In this document: positions 1 to 11,300 of the stretch, piece after piece | How positions within the stretch are numbered: position 1 is the first letter of the stretch | Layout of the letters: every line of letters begins with the position of its first letter | NCBI GenBank assembly: GCA_001598975.1 | Contig: BBXU01001113.1 | Coordinates: 55,957-119,956, forward strand | DNA from: Parachlorella kessleri | Taxonomy: Eukaryota > Chlorophyta > Trebouxiophyceae > Chlorellales > Chlorellaceae | DNA length: 64,000 nucleotides | Reading direction: 5' to 3' | Position numbers and translations under genes: made by a program | Notes under the pieces: generated by a model | Database searches by the model: none | Told to the model about the DNA's origin: nothing | What the model saw: the letters and a program-made list of their open reading frames with translations, nothing else

Positions 1-2277
1 ATGACAGCGGAGATCAGGTGGTTGAGGTCACCAAAGGTGGGGGTGGTCAGCTTGAGGGTACGGAAGCAGATGTCGTACAGCGCCTCATTGTCAAGGATCA
101 TGCACTCGTCGGCGTTCTCAACCAGCTGATGCACCGACAGGGTGGCATTGTAGGGCTCCACAACGGTGTCAGACACCTGCATGGGGTGGACGGGCGGCAG
201 CTTGGAGCGGCTGGGCACACAGGAGGAGTCTCCACAAGCTGCCCGCAAGTTGTGCACAAGCTGAAATCACATACATGCGGGGCATCCAATACTTGTGCTG
301 CCAGTGTGGAGGCTGTGGAGGACAAGTGATCTACTGTGGGTAAGGCATCAGCTGCGCACGCAACTGCAGGAACACAGGCAGGGGCCTGCTGCCTACCTTG
401 GGGGAGGGCACGACGGAGAAGGTGAGCATCATGCGGTCGGGGTACTCCTCGCGGATCTTGCTAATGAGCAGGGTGCCCATGCCGGAGCCGGTGCCGCCAC
501 CCAGGGAGTGGCACAGCTGGAAGCCTGCAGGACAGAGCAGGGCTTAGGTAATGATACATGTTATGGGTTGGGGGATCAAGCCCAGTCACCTCCTTGACCA
601 CTCCCTTAAGGAATAGTAACCATGTCAAGATATATGGCTACAATGGTTGGTCCTTTGGTAGTGGCATCAGTGTGTTATCTAGGTATTTAGTTATCCTGCA
701 ACTCCTGGTACCCACGCATTAAAGAAGCGCGTCACTCTCTGCCTTGCGTTCCTCAAAGTGCCATCGCCCTCCACTCTCCCTGACAACCAACAGCAACGTG
801 GATGAATCAGGGAGGCTCCTGTCCCCACTCTCAGCAGCTGAAAGCCGGGCCTTCTTACCTTGCAGGCAGTCGCAAGACTCGGCCTCCTTGCGCACAACAT
901 CCAGCACACTGTCAATCAGCTCGGCGCCCTCGGTGTAGTGGCCCTTGGCCCAGTTGTTGCCCGCGCCGGTCTGGCCGAACACAAAGTTGTCTGCATGTGG
1001 CAGCGGGGCAGGGAGCAGCAGCATGAGGAGGAGCTAGCAGTCCAGGTTGGCATGCAGGCTCCAGCGCTTGCAATCTCAAATGGAAACAATACAGCCGCCC
1101 TTGCCGGCAGTGTGAAAGCGGAGGTGATAACTGTTGCAGAAAGCAGGCTGCAAGCCCATCAACTGGCTCAAGACCAGAAGAAACATGGATTGGTGGCTAT
1201 GCGACGACACCAGCGTGACTCGGTCACTTCCTTCCCTTTCCTGGCGCCCTGGCACCTTCCCAGCAGCTCACCTGGCCGGAAGACCTGGCCGAAGGGGCCA
1301 GCGCGCACGGAGTCCATGGTGCCGGGCTCCAGGTCCATGAGGACGGCACGGGGCACGTAGCGGCCTGTGGGGACAGGAGGACATAGCGGAGGGCACTGAG
1401 TGAGGAGGCGAGGAAGGCAGGCAGGGCGTGGAGGCTGAGAGCAGCTTGTGGAAAGCAACCAGCCTTCTGTGACGGACCGTGCCTTGCGGGTCAACCAAGT
1501 GGAGATGCAAAATAGAGCCATGCCTTTGCAGGGCAAGAACAGCATGTGTGATAGGTCCCGACAATGTGCCCAGCATCTCCAGGTTCTACTGCTACCGGCT
1601 GCCATGTCTTCGAGTCTTCCCCCCTCCCTGGCTGCTCACCACCAGTGGCCTCATTGAAGTACACGTTGATGCGCTCAAGCTGCAGGTCGCTCTCGCCAGC
1701 GTACTGCAGTAAGGAGGCAGGGAGAATGCCTCAGCAGCTGGCTTGGAGGCTTGGTGCTGGTGGAACTGACCGCCCAAGTGCGGCCTGGCCCCCTTGCAGA
1801 CCAGTGCTGCAGCTGTCCCCCTGCTGCTGCCATTGTTGACAACCTCACCGTGCCGGTGGGGTCCACGCCGTGCTCGTCGCAGACAACCTGCAGCAGGGCA
1901 AGCAGTGCAGGGTGTTGAGCTGGGGTGGAGTCCCTAGGGGACGGGTCGGCAAACGAGTAGTCACAAAGCTCATCCCCGACTCACCTCCCAGAACTTGGCA
2001 CCAATCTGGTTACTGCAGGGATAACAAGGGTTACAAGTTAGGAACAAGGACGCTGGGTGGGGCTGCAGGGGCGGAGCAGGCCTGGGAGCAAGTCAAATGC
2101 ATGGGTCCCTTGGACTGTGTCGCACTCACCCGCACTGACCACCCCTGCAAGGACAAAAAGAGTAAGTTGTAAGAACCCTGTTTCGCAGCAGAGCAGAGTC
2201 TGGGCTAGGCACTACGGTACCAAGGTGCCCGCTGATCAGGGAACAACTCACTGGATGTGCACAATCTCGCGGCCCAT
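1..2277 (-). CDS. TUBB: beta-tubulin, N-terminal part (gene continues past left edge)
   Basis: Beta-tubulin, the GTP-binding subunit that pairs with alpha-tubulin to build microtubules of the cytoplasm, spindle and flagella. Nine exons on the minus strand give about 233 residues: 2277-2252, 2144-2130, 2012-1985, 1887-1849, 1703-1640, 1364-1272, 990-859, 524-397 and 176-1. All intron phases close. The reading starts MGREIVHIQ and contains [36 protein letters not shown] and the nucleotide-binding loop [10 protein letters not shown], all nearly identical to eukaryotic beta-tubulins. Exons 1, 2 and 3 are only 26, 15 and 28 nt long; the intron density is high for a tubulin. An extra Gly follows the initiator Met, so the usual MREI start reads MGREI. 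The C-terminal half, with the acidic tail, lies outside the window. The start codon is 330 bp from the start of a divergent coiled-coil gene. Confidence 0.97.
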
Positions 2278-2606
2278 CTTGCTTCTGCGGGCTAGTCTGT
2301 GGGAACCAGGAGTTGGGCGTAGGAAATAATGTCGGAGGTGACAGGATTTGCCCTTCCTCACTTCAAATCCAAGGGGCGGGAAGTGAAGAGCTTGACATGC
2401 TCGACAGGGGGAGCGATTTGAGAGCTGAAGACCTGCGCTGAATGTGCGTTGACTATCTCGCGAGTCTTAAGAGCCGCAAGGTGCTGGCTAGAGTGGAGAT
2501 TACATGCCATTCAGTTGTTTGAGACACCTCACTGTGCCAGGGGCTGACGGGGGCTCCTAGGCTTCCTTTCCAAACATATCAATCTCAACCACTTACCAAG
2601 GCACGA
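2278..2606. promoter_or_regulatory. divergent promoter region, beta-tubulin / coiled-coil gene
   Basis: This 329-bp gap lies between the beta-tubulin ATG on the minus strand and the ATG at 2607 on the plus strand. It must hold both 5' UTRs and both promoters. I see no clear TATA box or repeat in it. Confidence 0.5.
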
Positions 2607-5600
2607 ATGGGCGGCGCCGAGCAACGCTTCACGGACTGCCAGATAGACGCAGCTCTTCAGGAGGCTGAGCTGTTGTTGGGGTTGGAGGGCAGCCAAGGGT
2701 CCAAGCCCCAGTCTTGCTCTGATGGCAGGCCTTGGGAGGACTCTTGGCAGGAACAGGGGCCCTCAGCAGATAACCCACACCCGCTGCACGTCTCGGGGCT
2801 GAACGAAGAGGTGCGGAAGCCTCCTTGGCCTCGGAACTTGCTGACCTTTACAAGGGACTCATCCTGCAGTCTTGCAAGTCCTGGCTGTGGGAGTTCCACA
2901 GCAGGCTTACAAGCTGTATCTGAAGCTTGCGCCCCAGATACTTGAACTGAACTTATGCAGCTCAGGGCGGGGTGCAGGTTTTCCAGCTGCGTATTGCTGC
3001 ACACGAGAAGGAAGTGGAACTTGTTGAACTCAGAGCGCAGCTGAGGCACCTCACTGTGAGTAACAAAATGTTGCACGCGGCTGCTGAAGCCGTATCTTTG
3101 TTGTTCCGAGCATTATCTGGCCCTCCTTTTCCTTACATGCAATGCGTCCATGTTCTCCTTCTGTCTATGCTTCTCAATGGTGGGGTTGATCCGTGCAGGA
3201 GCACAGCACACAGGTGCAGCAGAAGCTTGAGCAGCTGCTGCACTCTCGGGAGGCACAGTTGTCCACATTGCAGGTAGAGTTCACTATGATGCCAAATGCA
3301 AGCAGCAAAGATATCAGCTCTATGTAACAACAGGAAATGAAGCCTCGGTGCTACCAAATCTGTGCAGCAATGCAACGATAGCGGTGGGCTAGGGCCCGGC
3401 ATAGGGGGTACAGCTCCACGCCGGGCCTGTGAACTGCTGTGATTCGTTCCTGGAGGCGGTGAAAGCCACACGTGAATTCCTGCTGTGGTGTAGGACGCTG
3501 TGGACCTCAGGGACCAAGCACTTGAAAAGCTGGCTGAGCAGTTGCGAGCGTACCAGGGGCTTGGGCCTGATGCGGTGGCGGTAATGCAGCGCGAGCATGC
3601 CGTCATGTCTGCTGAAAAGGTGGGTGTTGGAAGATATGTTATCTCTGAGCACTCCTCAGCAGCGGCCAGTGATGGCGGTTACAACAAGCCTAGGTACCCT
3701 TGCGCTCTTTGTGCAGCGGCAGCTGGGAACTCCACTTCAGCGAATCACTATGTATGGCCTGCTTAGGAAGGGTGATGAAGCTTGCCATTGGATGCCAATT
3801 GGATGTCTATGTCCACAGGGCACATTGGAGCAGTCGATTGGAGACATGCGGCAGCGGCTGGCACAGCAGGGCCAGCGACTGTCCGACAGTCTGCAGTGCT
3901 GGGAGCGAGTGCAGGCAGAGTTGCAGCAGGAGAACGCTATGTTAGCTGGAACGCTGGCGCAGCGCACAGCCGACTACCAGGATGTGCTACAGGAGAAGGA
4001 GGTATATGCTCTGTGCCAACCTTGGGCTGGCCTATGTGATGTGTGTTGATGAAGGTTTAGGGGCAGGGGCTCCTTTGCCTCCGTTGCGCCACGCTGGCCG
4101 CACTCCTGCGGGGAAGACTCTGGAGGGACAGGAGTAGAGCGCTGGTGCACCTGCATGCCTGGGATGGAACATGAGGCAGGAAGCCGTGGTCACCTTTGTC
4201 TTTTACTGTTACCTTTTCCGTTGTCTTTTATTGTTAGTTTACTGTGTTTCCCGCAAACCTCATGCAGGTTTTACGTGCAAAGTTGGGATTGCTGGAGGCA
4301 CGTGCACACCACAACTCCATGGCCGTCGTTCCAGTTAGCTCCCCGGCAGCAGTTGCCCCCGCCAGTTTGCCTGCAGCGCATGCGTTGGCAACAGAGCAGG
4401 CAGAGCAGCTGCGGGCGAAGCTGAGTGTAGCAGCAGACAAGCTGGAAGCACGGGACGCCACATGCCGCAAGTACAAGGTGGGCAGTCTCAGTCACTGTGA
4501 TTCCCAAGGAGCAAGGGAAGAGGAAGGCTGCAAGGATTGACCATGTACTGGGCGGTGCTACTTGCGTTCTTGTAGCCCATTAGGGGCAAGCAATCACCAT
4601 GCACCCCAGATCTTGTGTTAGCCCGACCCTGGCTGCATGCCACACATGCTGATGTGGTTTCACTAACCCCAGCCAGTGACCACCATGCTGACACACAGTT
4701 TGCTTCAGGAAGTTGTATCAAATTTTTGGAACCGGATATTCATAAGATGATGCAGGAGGCAGTGAGGGCTCTCAAGCGCAGAGTTGCTGAACTGGAGCAG
4801 CAGCTGCAGCTGAAGGAAGCTGAGGCCCAGGCCGTCCAGGACGAGCAGCGGCAGGGCCATGAACGCAGCGCTGATGTGGCTGCCGGCATGGCCAAGCTGG
4901 AGGAGCTGCTGCAAGGTGAATTGGTTGACGGTTAAGCTAGCGGGGTTTGTCAGCTCTGCTCGTAGGAGTAGGGCAAGCTTGTTCGCTGGCGAGGTATGCA
5001 CCCCGGCTTGAGACTGCAAGGCTGATGAGGGGGTACGATCTGTGGGCTTGTGCAAGCTGGCTGAAGCCCGTGCAGTAGCCCTTGATTGATACCAAGCACT
5101 GGGTGAGAAATCGAGCTTGCATGCCTGGTCTATGGATGGCAGCCTCACCTATTTGTGTTCGTCAGTTTGTCCTGCAGAGGCGCGGCAGCAGTGCCAGGCT
5201 TACAGGGGCCGCCTAAGCGAGCTTGAGCAGCAGCTGCAGCGTCGCGAGTTCGAGCGTGCACAGTGGGAGTGGCGGGCTCAGGATGCGGAGTCCAAGGCAG
5301 CTGCCGCGGAGGAGCGAGCCCAGGCTGGGAGTGAAGCTGCTGACGCGGGCCATGCGGCAGCTCTCAGGCTTGCAGAGCAGCGGGCTGGGCAGGCTGAGGC
5401 TAGGGCTGCCGAGAAAGAGGCTCAAGCCAAAGCAGCCTCCCTCCAAGTGCTGGTGGGTCAGGGGTGGGACTCAAGTCCCTGCCAAGTCTCTGCTATTTGT
5501 GCATGCACCGCACGTTGTGTTGGACATGGCATGGTGTGTGGCTGTGGTCAGTAGGAACGTGCGACATGGACCGCCCTTGGTATATACTTACAGGCACGCT

Positions 5601-6461
5601 GCGGTGCGTGGCTGCTGCCGGGCCTGGTCAGGATGCAGCCACCCGGGAAGGTGGTGTGTTGCAATTGTTGGCATCCAGCTACCACAGCTGTTCCAAGTGC
5701 CGCTTGCCATCTTTTTCTGTCTGCAGCACTTGGAGAAGCAGGTAGCGCGGCTTCGGGCTGAGCTTGATGAGCTGAGGCGGCAGTATGGGGCACGCAGCAG
5801 GGAAGCAGAGGTGCAGCAGCACCAGCAGCAGCAGGGCACTTCGGCAGAGGTTTCCCGGCTGCAGGAGCTGGTGCGCAGCAAGCAAGCGGCCCTTGTTGAG
5901 CTTCAGCAGCGGCTGGCGACAGCAGAGAGCAGGCACAAGCAGGTGAGCATACGAAGTGAGGATGAAGGCACTGCAGGGGTTCTGTGTAGTGCCTTGCGTT
6001 TTTAACGCAATCGATGAGGAATTGTACAAGGGTTGCAATGGACAAAGAGGCACTGAGCTGGCCAGCCTGGGCTAGACTGGCTTGCGAGTCTATGATGTTG
6101 GTGTGAAATGGGGAGAAAGTGGATCAGACTGTGTTGTACTGTGTTCCATCGGGCCCCTGCGCCAGTTGTTACTTGTTTGCAAGTTCCTGCTCTAGTGCAT
6201 GTCATGTTTACCTTGTTTGTTGCAGGAGTTGTGCAAAAGTCTTGCTGTCCTTAAAAGTCTACCAACATTGCCTTCCTAGCATGCATGCAGGTTGAGCAAA
6301 GCTTGCGGGAACAGGCCCAGTCCAAAGGGGTTGCCCTGGTTGATGCCGAGAAGCGGTTCAAACAGCTAGAGTCTGTCATGCGTCGGCTGGCTGCTAAAAA
6401 GCAGCAGGCTCTGCAGCAGGGCAGCACGGAGCAGTTCCTGATTGGCACTCGAGTAGTGTGA
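2607..6461 (+). CDS. coiled-coil protein of unknown family
   Basis: Multi-exon gene for a long alpha-helical coiled-coil protein. The ATG at 2607 opens an acidic start (MGGAEQRFTDCQID). Exons with clear splice sites follow near 2978-3057, 3199-3273, 3495-3618, 3820-4000, 4266-4479, 4750-4915, 5178-5452, 5727-5941 and 6292-6461; the stop is TGA at 6459-6461. Almost every exon is rich in Glu, Gln, Ala, Arg and Leu with heptad spacing, for example SELEQQLQRREFERAQWEWR and KQVARLRAELDELRRQYGAR. The N-terminal part has another helical exon (QQAYKLYLKLAPQILELN, 2900-2953) whose 3' junction I could not place in frame. No membrane segment or catalytic motif is seen. Golgin-like tethers and ciliary or centrosomal scaffolds look like this; sequence alone does not choose. 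Sharing a promoter region with beta-tubulin weakly favours a cytoskeletal role. Confidence 0.75.
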
Positions 6462-8370
6462 TTTGGATGTGCAATACCTGTCTCTTGATGTGTTGGCATG
6501 AGTTGCAATGGGGACCTGTTGGCTGTCCAAACCCCAGGGCAACGTCACTGTCAGTTGTTTCCCAACCATTGTTCCGACTGTTGTTGCTACGCCTTGGGCA
6601 GGTCTGGTGCATTAGAGCTGCCCATGTGAAGGTTTGGCTCTCGTGATGGTGCACTGCAGCTGATGCTTGCTTGCTTCGTTTATTGACAAGGCGAAAGAAC
6701 ATTAGGAGAAGTTGATGGCATAAACCTACAAGCGTGCCGTCAACAAGGCACAACAGTGCAATGGGTTGAGCTGGGGGCATGTGAGCCCGCCGCTACACTA
6801 CACAGACTAAACGGCTTACTTGACAAGGCACCACCACGGCACGCCTGCCCAAAAACATTATCATATAATGAATGCCGCTGGCTAACTCCCAACGCAGTCC
6901 GCAATGCTAGCCAACGCCTCTGAGGTACAAGGGTCCTAACACCCAAAACTGGTCGATGCACAAACAAAAACGCAGCAAGGCAGGGGGGGTTTACGGCTGA
7001 AGGGTGGTGCGGCAGCCGCCAACGTTGCCCTGCAGCCTAGAGATCCTTCTGTGGCAGCTGCCGGCGCCGCGCTCCACAGAGGACAAAACTGGCAGATACC
7101 ACCGCTGCTGCCATGCCCAAATAAAGCTGCACAGGTACGGCCCCAGCTTGACAGATACTCCACTGCCACCAACAACACGGGTTGGGGACCTAACAGCTTG
7201 TCCTGCTGTAAGAAACACCAAACGACGTCGACGGACATACAAATGGTAAACACACCCAGCGCAAGGTTAGGTTAGGTTGCGTGTACATATCCCAGGGAAC
7301 CGCTGGCAGATGAAAGCCGCAAAACGAGGGGGGGACGCAAAGGGAGAAAGGAAAAGCAGACCATGCCAGCGACAGCACATGCATGCAACGCCTGGGAAGG
7401 AGAGACACCAGGCGGCACGGCCGCTGGAGGCATGCACACATATCACAGTAGTCACGCTACGAGCATCGGAGGTGCATCGGGGGATTTGTTCTTGTGCCCG
7501 GCATCCAGGCATGCGTTCAGGTGCCCCTACAGCCATGCTCCCACATCCACAAAACCCAGCAGCCCCGTAGGCCGCTTGACCTGCCCCCCCCACACTGCCT
7601 GACCTCCCAGCCCTAGCTAGCACAATGGTCCCTGTATTTGTGCAACAGCAGAGCCGCAGTACTTCATGCCATACCACCACCTGTGTTTGCACATGCACAC
7701 CTCCCACCTTCCCCAATCAATACCGTGCCAAATCAGAGCCAGAGCAGACGCCCACCACGGGCTGCCTGAAGCTCCTCATCGAGCAGAACGCCCCAGGTTC
7801 ACTCACACAGACTGCCCTGCCTTCCATGTTGGTTCGAGTATGATCCCAAAAGGCGCCGAAGAACATCGAAGCATGCGAGCAAAGCAGCGGAGCGCAGTCT
7901 CTAAGAACGACCGGAGCCGAAGAGCTGGGAGAAAAATGTATGAAGCACGAAAAGTGTTGCTATCCTATCGAAGTAGAGGGTTAGAGGGAGGAGATAGTGT
8001 ACAAACAAGCAGGTAAATGCCAAAGCACCCGCTCAACCTTGGCAAGGCATTGGTGTGAGCCCTCCAACCAAGCGCTGCAACATACCGCTGCCACTGCCAC
8101 CATCCCCGCTTGCCTGCCTGTCTATCGGTGGCACGATCGCTGCTTTGCACGCCCCAACAGCAGCAAGGGCGACACCTCCGGTCCCCCTCATGCCACCGCC
8201 GGTTGAGTACCCCTTCCATCCCTGACCCAGGGGAAGGTCGAGCAGCCCTGGAGGCGTGGCGTGGCGGAAGGTGCCCCAACCAGCACTGGTGGCAGCCTCG
8301 CAGGGACCCCTTCGCCTGAAACCACGGAGCTCCAACCCCTCCAAACCACAAGGGGGCGGTCCCTCCGCGC
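6462..8370. other. convergent 3' region between coiled-coil and Mei2-like genes
   Basis: About 1.9 kb between two convergent stop codons. It is presumably 3' UTR of one or both genes. A TGTAA at 7207-7211 could be the poly(A) signal of the plus-strand gene. Short ORFs exist on both strands but none has family features or splice-linked continuation. I see no transposon or RNA gene. Confidence 0.5.
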
Positions 8371-11300
8371 CTAGAGGGGTGGGGTGGCCGAGGTGGGGAA
8401 AGGCTCCTGCTCCCCTGCCAGCACGCCATCGGTGTGGAAGAGCACGGGCCGGCAGCGCTTGTCCTCGTGGAGTAGGCTGCTGTTCTGGAAGTGCTGCACC
8501 AGCGCCGCCTTGCCCTGCATAGCCCACATGAGCAAGAACATCAGCCGCAAGGGCGACGGACTACCCTTTGCGATAGGGGCGGTCACAGTCACGGATGATA
8601 AAAGCTGTCGCCTGATATACATTCCGACCAACCTTGGAAGCACCCAGGTACCCCACCTTGCCAAACCAAGACTATGGTAGGCTCATGTAACACCCCATTC
8701 CCACGCTCTTGACCACCACGCAAACCCCTTCTAACCGCCCACTTGATTGCAGGGTCAGCACGCCAGGCCAGCCAAGCACGGAGGAAGCACACGACACCTG
8801 GATGGATGCGCCCCAAGGAAACAACACACCTGTATGCGGCCGTAGGCGATGTGGCAAATCTTCTCCGAGTTGAATTTGGGCCAGCGCTTGCCATGGAACT
8901 CATCCACCAGGGGGATGATGTACTCCGGCTTCACCATGTTGATGAAGGCATAGCCCACGTTGCACTTGTTCTTGAAGTCAATGGGCAGGTAGAAGAAGTC
9001 AAACATGCCGCGGAAGCGCTCCTCGATCAGCTGAAGGCAGGCCCAGGAGCAAACAACATGTCGGTAGCAGTTGCAGGGGATGGGCTTGCCAAAAAGGCTG
9101 CAGGAGCGGGGTTCAAAGGCAGGCTAGCTTACGCAACAGGTAGGTAGGCATGAGGACTGTCAGGCGGAAGGGCAGTACAGCAAGACCGCCACATGGCGGC
9201 AACAGTGGCTGTGCGGAAGCCAACGGCATAGTGCAGGTGCTTCATGCCTGCCAAGCCAAAGGTGTAAAAGGCGTCCTGACGAGTCTACAAAGGAACTGAC
9301 AACAGCTGTGTCGCCATCATGATGGCCTGGGAAGGTTCCCAGCTAAGCTATAAGGGAAATATCTGGGCTTGCAGGTAGAGTCCACTCACCGCCAACAGCA
9401 TCTTCTGGGTGTACTTGTTGGGGATGTTCTTAATCATCAGCGTGGTGCGCTTATCCTCCCCTGCAGCAGGCACCTAGGATGTCAGGCGCTGACGCAACCG
9501 TGCACACGGCCAAGCGGGCAGCCTATTGCATGGCGAACGAGGAGCACAACCGCCCACAGCATATGCTCATCAAGCACAGGTAATGGCGAGTACGGAGGCA
9601 GAGCGTCCCGAGGCTCCCTATTACAGGCAGTCCCCTCTCAAAATTATCACCAAAGAACACACACTGATGCATCTTGTGCTTGCTGCACACAGCTCCCAGT
9701 CGCCCGCGCTCACCCGACCGTATGCGGCCGATATCGAGTGAGTACAGCTTGTCCTGCTGTGCCCTGCGCTCGGCTTCGGCCTGCGGGTCGAGCGGCCGGC
9801 GGGCCAGCCTGCCGCCAAGCGGCGGCTCCATGCGCTGCGGCAGCCGCTGCTGCATGTAGGCGCCGGGCTGGCCCATGCCCAAGGCCCCTGACTGGAGAAG
9901 GGCCGCAGCCTGCATAAAGGCACGAGCGGGACATGCGTCACTTTCCGGTTGGTTGGCTGTCAGTGGACGGCAAAAGCTTGGGAAAATTGGTGGCCGCGCC
10001 AAGACTACAGCTCTTCGCAGGCTGTTCAAGCTACCTCAGCGACCACAAAGCTAACGACAACCAGCGGGACAGCCCCAGCTGGTGCCACATCATCCACCCA
10101 CCTGCTGGTTCAGCAGCGCCTGCTGCAGGGCCACCTGCATAGCCGCGCTCTGCCCCGCCAACGGCCCCCCTGACGCTGCGGCCGCCTGCACCGCGGCGGC
10201 ATTCTGCAGCAGCGCGGCATTCACAGCCTGCTGTTGCAGGGCTGCCTGCTGCGCTGCCAGCGCCTCCTGCAGGGCACTGCTGGAGCCGCCCAGTGCCCCT
10301 AGGGCTCCCAGCCAGGGCGCGCTGCTCACAGGGCTGCTCCCCAGGGAGGCCGGGTTGTTGGGGAAAACCTGCTGCGTGGCCGAGCTCCAAATAGAGCCAG
10401 TGCTGGCGATGCCGCGCAGGCCCAGCGGGCCCACCCCGCGCCCCAGCCCCTGGCCGCCTTGCTGCTGCTGCTGCAGGTTGAGCAGGTCGCCGGTGCTCAT
10501 GGTGCCGGCTCCGAGCCTGCCGCTGGGAGGCTGCACAGGCGCGCCGCCGGGGCCCATCATGCCGACTCTGTTCAAGTCTTGCTGCAAGGAGAGCTCGCTA
10601 AAGCTGCGCGCCATGCCTGCCACGTCACCAACGCTGCTGCCGGCGGCGCTCATGAGCGCCGCCGCAGCCGCCGCCTGCTGCTGTGCCTGCTGCTGCAATG
10701 CCAGGTTGCCCACCGACATGGAGCCCCCCGGCCCAGCCATGCCAGAGTTGAACAGGTAGCTGGCAAGGTCTAGCTGGGAGGAGGCGGCGGCTGTCGGCGG
10801 CGCGGGCCCAGCACCAAAGCTACCCTGGCTGCCATAGTGCAGCTGCTGCAGCAGGGCGGGGGACGACCCCACAGACTTCATCGCCCCTGGTGGCTGGAAG
10901 CCTGCACCAGCACAGACGAGACACCAACATAACACTGCTGCTGCAACGCCTGGGGACACAGGTAGGTACAGACAAGCAGTCTGATGCGGTCCAAGCTGGG
11001 CACGCCTCATTTACTGGCAAGGGACTTGTGTTAGAATACTGTACAACTGCAAGCTTCACCTGTGCACCTGCCAGCTCCGCATGTCTACCCAGTACCCAGG
11101 AAAGACCCGGCGAATACTATGCCAATAGACATTTGGGTTACGCACGATCAAACGCAGCAGGGCAACTAACAGAGCACCCGGCACATACCAGCCATCAAGT
11201 CGGAGGGCAGCGACGAGCCGAGCAGCTGCTCCTGGCCAGCACCGCTCTGCTGCTGTGCCTGCTGCCCTGAGGCGCCGGCGCCCAGAGGGAGGGTGCCTGC

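Noticed and set aside
5223..6005. 260-residue ORF in another frame across the coiled-coil gene
   Set aside because: It crosses the intron between the 5178-5452 and 5727-5941 exons; only its last third coincides with a true exon.
9369..9917. 182-residue plus ORF
   Set aside because: Antisense to Mei2-like exons 9460-9390 and 9909-9714.
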